A stretch of 64,000 bases of DNA from Pseudonocardia alaniniphila (GTDB lineage: Bacteria; Actinomycetota; Actinomycetes; Mycobacteriales; Pseudonocardiaceae), in the NCBI RefSeq assembly GCF_022524485.1, contig NZ_JAKXMK010000007.1, positions 277,974 to 341,973 of the forward strand, read 5' to 3'. Position 1 is the stretch's first letter; each line of letters begins with the position of its first letter. The notes under the pieces were generated by a model that was given only the letters and a program-made list of their open reading frames with translations, was not told the DNA's origin and ran no database searches. The position numbers and the translations under genes are program-made. Positions 60,870 through 64,000 of the stretch are shown here, one piece after another.

Positions 60870-63484
60870 TGGGAGAGTCGACGGAGGTCCTGACAGACGT
60901 CGTGGCCGAATCCCTCACCGCCGTGGGTGGGTCGCTGACCACCGCCCACGGCGGCTACGCCGAGTCGTTGACCAGCACCGAACGTGGCCTTGCCAGCGTG
61001 CTGGCGGACGTCATGCATGTCGATCGGGTGCCGGTCGACAGCCACTTCTTCGATGATCTGGGTGCCGACTCGCTGGTGATGGCGCACTTCTGTGCCCGGG
61101 TGAGAAAACGGGCGGACCTGCCGTCGGTGTCGATAAAGGACGTCTACCGGAACCAGACGGTGCGGAGTCTGGCAAAGGCGGTCACCCCGGATGCGCCGGA
61201 TCCGGTCGTCACCTGGCTGCCAACCGTTACGACGCCTGTCGCGAAGGTCGATCCGGCCGTGCTTCCGGTGTCGGCGCCGGCCGCTGCGAAACCGGCGAGC
61301 AGGACCGAGTACGTCTTCTGTGCGGCGCTGCAGCTGTTGACCTTTCTGGCATATTCGTACCTCGCCGCGATCGTCACCGACGAGGGCTATCTCTGGATCT
61401 CGGCGGCGCCGAGTCTGGGCGATATCTACCTGCGGTCGGTCGAGTTCGGCACCGTTGCTGTGATTTGCCTGTGTCTTCTGCCGGTCGTGGCGAAATGGCT
61501 GATCATCGGTCGTTGGAAGCCTAGTGAGATTCGGGTGTGGAGCCTGGGGTACGTCCGCTTCTGGATCGTCAAGACGCTGGTCCGGTCGAACCCGCTGCTC
61601 CTGTTCATCGGGGGTCGCTCGCGCATGAGCACGACCTCGCCGCTCTACAACATGTATCTGCGGGCGCTGGGTGCGAAGGTCGGACGAGGCGCCGCGATCT
61701 TTTCTCGGAACATGCCCGTCTGTACCGACATGCTCACCATCGGCGATGGTGCAGTGGTTCGTAAGGACGTGTTCTTCAACGGGTACCGCGCCTACGCCGG
61801 CGTGATCCAGACGGGGGCGATCACCCTCGGGAAGGACGCGTTCGTCGGCGAGATGACGGTGCTCGACATCAACACCGCGGTGGGCGATGGCGCGCAGGTC
61901 GGCCACGCCTCCTCCCTGCAGAGCGGGCAGGTCGTGCCGGATGGCGAGAGCTGGTCCGGGTCGCCGGCGCAGCTGATCGGGGAGGACTACCGGGTGGCGC
62001 CCGTGCCGGGGCACTCCAGCGCCCGGAGGTTCATGTTCGGTCTCACGCAGGTGCTGAAAGTGCTCCTCGTGGGCATGCCTCTTGTGGTCGGCGGCCTGGT
62101 GCTGCTGCTCGCCGAGGTGCCGGCGCTCAACACGCTCATGGATGGGGACCCCGCCGCCTTCACGAGCTGGTGGTTCCACCGCGACGCCCTGATCTTCTCG
62201 ACCGCTCTGTTCCTCGGCCTGATGATCTTCGGGCTCCTGTTCGTGGGCACCGTCCCGCGCCTGCTGAACAAGTTGATCGAGCCGGGCAAGGTCTACCGCC
62301 TCTACGGCTTCCGCGCCTCCGCCCACCGGTTGATCGCACGGACGACCAACGTGCGGTTCTTCACAACGCTCTTCGGTGACACCTCGTACATCGTCAACTA
62401 CCTCCGATGGATCGGGTACAAGCTGACGCCGGTCGTGCAGACCGGGTGCAACTTCGGCATGGAGGTGAAGTCGGAGAACCCGTTCGTGACCTCGGTCGGT
62501 AGCGGCACGGTGGTCGCCGACGGACTGTCGATCATGAATGCCGACTACTCGAGCACGTCCTTCCGGGTGTTACCGGCTTCGATCGGTTCGAACAACTTCA
62601 TCGGAAACTGGGTCGTTTATCCCGCGCACGGCAGGACCGGCGACAACTGCCTCCTCGCGACCAAGGTCGCAATCCCCGTCGACGGTGCGGTTCGGGCGAA
62701 TACGGGCGTTCTCGGATCGAACAGCTTCGAGATTCCCCGATCGGTGCAGCGGGACACTCGGATGGCCCACCTCAAACGGGGTCAGCAGCGCCGCGCCGTC
62801 GCCGCGAAGAACCGTTACGACATTGCCAGTATGGGATTGTTCTTGGTTGCGCGGTGGTTCCTCTTCTACGTGATCTCCCTCGTCCTGTTGACCACCGCGG
62901 ACCTCTATGGATCGTTCGGTGCAGCAGTGATCGCGGGCGCCGGTGTGCTCACCCTGCTGTTCGGGATCTTCTACCTCGTGCTGGTGGAGCGTGCCGTGAG
63001 TCACTTCCAACGGCTCCGGCCCCGGTACTGCTCGATCTACGACTCGTACTTCTGGTGGCACGAGCGCTTCTGGAAGCTGTCGGTGAACCCGAAGGTGCTG
63101 GACGGCACACCGTTCAAGAACGTTGTCTGGCGGCTTCTCGGGGTGCGCCTCGGGGCGCGCGTTTTCGACGACGGCTGCGCAATCATCGAGAAGACCCTCA
63201 CTACGGTCGGTGACGGTTGCACGCTCAATGCCGGAAGCCGGTTGCAGAGCCACTCGCAGGAGGACGGCGCCTTCAAGTCCGATCACATCACGATCGGCGC
63301 CGGAAGCACGCTCGGGGTCGGTTCCTTGGTCCACTACGGAGTAACGATGGGGGAGGGTGCGGTTCTCGCCCCGGATTCCTTCTTGATGAAGGGCGAGGAC
63401 GTCCCGTCGTGTGCCCGTTGGGGCGGAAATCCCGCCCGGGAGATTGATGACAATCGCGCCACCGTCCAGGTTGGCGGAAAGTGA
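60869..63484 (+). CDS. Pls paralogue lacking the adenylation domain
   Basis: An 871-residue protein homologous to residues 540-1370 of the upstream synthetase. Residues about 40-125 are a thiolation domain with Ser68 (FFDDLGADSLVM). Then come three pairs of transmembrane helices (about 147-170/187-214, 391-420/438-468, 654-681/685-711), each followed by a hexapeptide-like soluble domain ending at GGNPAREIDDN. There is no adenylation domain, seventh helix or Pro-rich tail. Its carrier must be charged in trans. GTG 60869 follows AAGGAG with eight bases between. The 63489 gene starts four bases after its stop, so both are in one operon. Product unknown. Confidence 0.9.
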   Translation: MGESTEVLTDVVAESLTAVGGSLTTAHGGYAESLTSTERGLASVLADVMHVDRVPVDSHFFDDLGADSLVMAHFCARVRKRADLPSVSIKDVYRNQTVRSLAKAVTPDAPDPVVTWLPTVTTPVAKVDPAVLPVSAPAAAKPASRTEYVFCAALQLLTFLAYSYLAAIVTDEGYLWISAAPSLGDIYLRSVEFGTVAVICLCLLPVVAKWLIIGRWKPSEIRVWSLGYVRFWIVKTLVRSNPLLLFIGGRSRMSTTSPLYNMYLRALGAKVGRGAAIFSRNMPVCTDMLTIGDGAVVRKDVFFNGYRAYAGVIQTGAITLGKDAFVGEMTVLDINTAVGDGAQVGHASSLQSGQVVPDGESWSGSPAQLIGEDYRVAPVPGHSSARRFMFGLTQVLKVLLVGMPLVVGGLVLLLAEVPALNTLMDGDPAAFTSWWFHRDALIFSTALFLGLMIFGLLFVGTVPRLLNKLIEPGKVYRLYGFRASAHRLIARTTNVRFFTTLFGDTSYIVNYLRWIGYKLTPVVQTGCNFGMEVKSENPFVTSVGSGTVVADGLSIMNADYSSTSFRVLPASIGSNNFIGNWVVYPAHGRTGDNCLLATKVAIPVDGAVRANTGVLGSNSFEIPRSVQRDTRMAHLKRGQQRRAVAAKNRYDIASMGLFLVARWFLFYVISLVLLTTADLYGSFGAAVIAGAGVLTLLFGIFYLVLVERAVSHFQRLRPRYCSIYDSYFWWHERFWKLSVNPKVLDGTPFKNVVWRLLGVRLGARVFDDGCAIIEKTLTTVGDGCTLNAGSRLQSHSQEDGAFKSDHITIGAGSTLGVGSLVHYGVTMGEGAVLAPDSFLMKGEDVPSCARWGGNPAREIDDNRATVQVGGK

Positions 63485-63488
63485 CACC

Positions 63489-64000
63489 GTGACCACGGTG
63501 CGTGAAGGGAAGGCTGGAATGGGAATGCCAGCGGAGGGCAGCCGGGATTACTGGCGTGGGGTGCTCGTCGCCGGTGGGTTCACGGCGATCCCGCGGTGGA
63601 CCCTGGACTCGGCGCCGGGCGTCGCCGAGCACGAGGTGCCGGTTCCTGACGAGCTCGTGACCGCCATGCGCGGCCTCGCGGGCGAGCAGGCTGTATCGCT
63701 CGGTTCGGTGCTGCTGGCCGCGCATGTCAAGGTGCTCGCGGCGCTGTCGGGCGAGCAGGAGGTCGTCACCGGCTACGTCGCTGCAGGCGGCAGACCGCTG
63801 CCGTGCAGGCTCACGACGGAGTCGGGCTCGTGGCGGACCCTTCTCGTGGACGCGCACCGAGTCGAGACGGACCTGGAGGCGCACAAGGACTTCCCGGTCG
63901 ATGAGCTGCGCGGCGAGCTGGGCCTGTCCGAGCCGCCCTTCGAGACCGTGCTCGACCCGGCGGGCGCCGGCGGCGACCTCGCCGCGGACACCGTGTTGTG
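63489..64000 (+). CDS. NRPS-type protein, N-terminal part (cut by window end)
   Basis: An open frame from GTG 63489 to the right edge, 170 residues seen. The segments GSRDYWRGVLVAGGFTAIPR and SLGSVLLAAHVKVLAALSGE, with a later AHKDFPVDELRGELGL, resemble the first part of actinobacterial NRPS proteins that carry a truncated condensation-like N-terminus before an adenylation domain. ATG 63519 is an alternative start with a better GAAGGGAAGG ribosome binding site. If an adenylation domain follows, it could load the carrier of the upstream paralogue. Confidence 0.65.
   Translation, partial: MTTVREGKAGMGMPAEGSRDYWRGVLVAGGFTAIPRWTLDSAPGVAEHEVPVPDELVTAMRGLAGEQAVSLGSVLLAAHVKVLAALSGEQEVVTGYVAAGGRPLPCRLTTESGSWRTLLVDAHRVETDLEAHKDFPVDELRGELGLSEPPFETVLDPAGAGGDLAADTVL

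Overview
The window is high-GC actinobacterial DNA, most like Pseudonocardiaceae (Pseudonocardia or a relative). Codon third positions are almost always G or C, GTG starts are common, and most of the gene order of the mycobacterial ilvB-ilvN-ilvC / serA / leuB / gltX / leuC-leuD / hup / mutT1 / ppk / fbiD / gpsA block is kept. No phage, integrase, insertion sequence or CRISPR array is visible.
Layout: 1-8281 holds a cut-off gene end, a nitroreductase, a phytase-like protein, an LppZ-like lipoprotein, a 2-hydroxyacid dehydrogenase, DoxX, IlvD with a PH-domain membrane protein, and a small permease-like protein. 8359-12105 is the ilvBNC operon, opened by a promoter, a leader peptide and an attenuator. 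12114-14793 holds two genes made of repeated IPT/TIG domains. 15241-16232 is a membrane protein with a MarR regulator and two palindromic operators. 16514-22123 carries serA, leuB, an EthD-like gene and cimA; cimA has its own Ile-rich leader peptide and attenuator. 22138-26115 carries a GNAT enzyme, an FAD monooxygenase, gltX and two tRNA genes (Gln, Glu). 26330-40951 carries a membrane-anchored Hsp70, the IclR regulator divergent from leuCD, a secreted trypsin-like protease, hup, mutT1, ppk, fbiD, plsC, gpsA, a trans-sulfuration-type enzyme and an HNH nuclease. 41043-51986 is an accessory stretch: an atypical response regulator, a GT-C-like membrane protein, a degenerate DEDDh exonuclease, an EACC1-like protein, an EEP-family membrane protein, a class III aminotransferase, a degenerate C-methyltransferase, an amidase, a CtaJ-like/DUF5130 pair and a Cys/His-rich small protein.
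The most interesting region is 52478 to the right edge. A diaminobutyrate-type aminotransferase, a dedicated aspartate kinase and a 1678-residue membrane NRPS of the epsilon-poly-L-lysine synthetase (Pls) type overlap in one operon. They are followed by a second operon with a small protein whose first 20 residues copy the aminotransferase N-terminus, an 871-residue Pls paralogue that has a carrier domain but no adenylation domain, and the start of a further NRPS-type protein cut by the window. Aspartate kinase plus the aminotransferase would supply L-2,4-diaminobutyrate from aspartate (semialdehyde dehydrogenase coming from elsewhere), so the predicted product is a cationic homopoly(amino acid), probably poly-diaminobutyrate or a mixed polymer.
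The first 50 kb is largely amino-acid core metabolism (Val/Ile/Leu, Ser, Glu-tRNA). The two leader-peptide attenuators, and the IclR regulator over leuCD, suggest branched-chain supply is controlled at several separate points.
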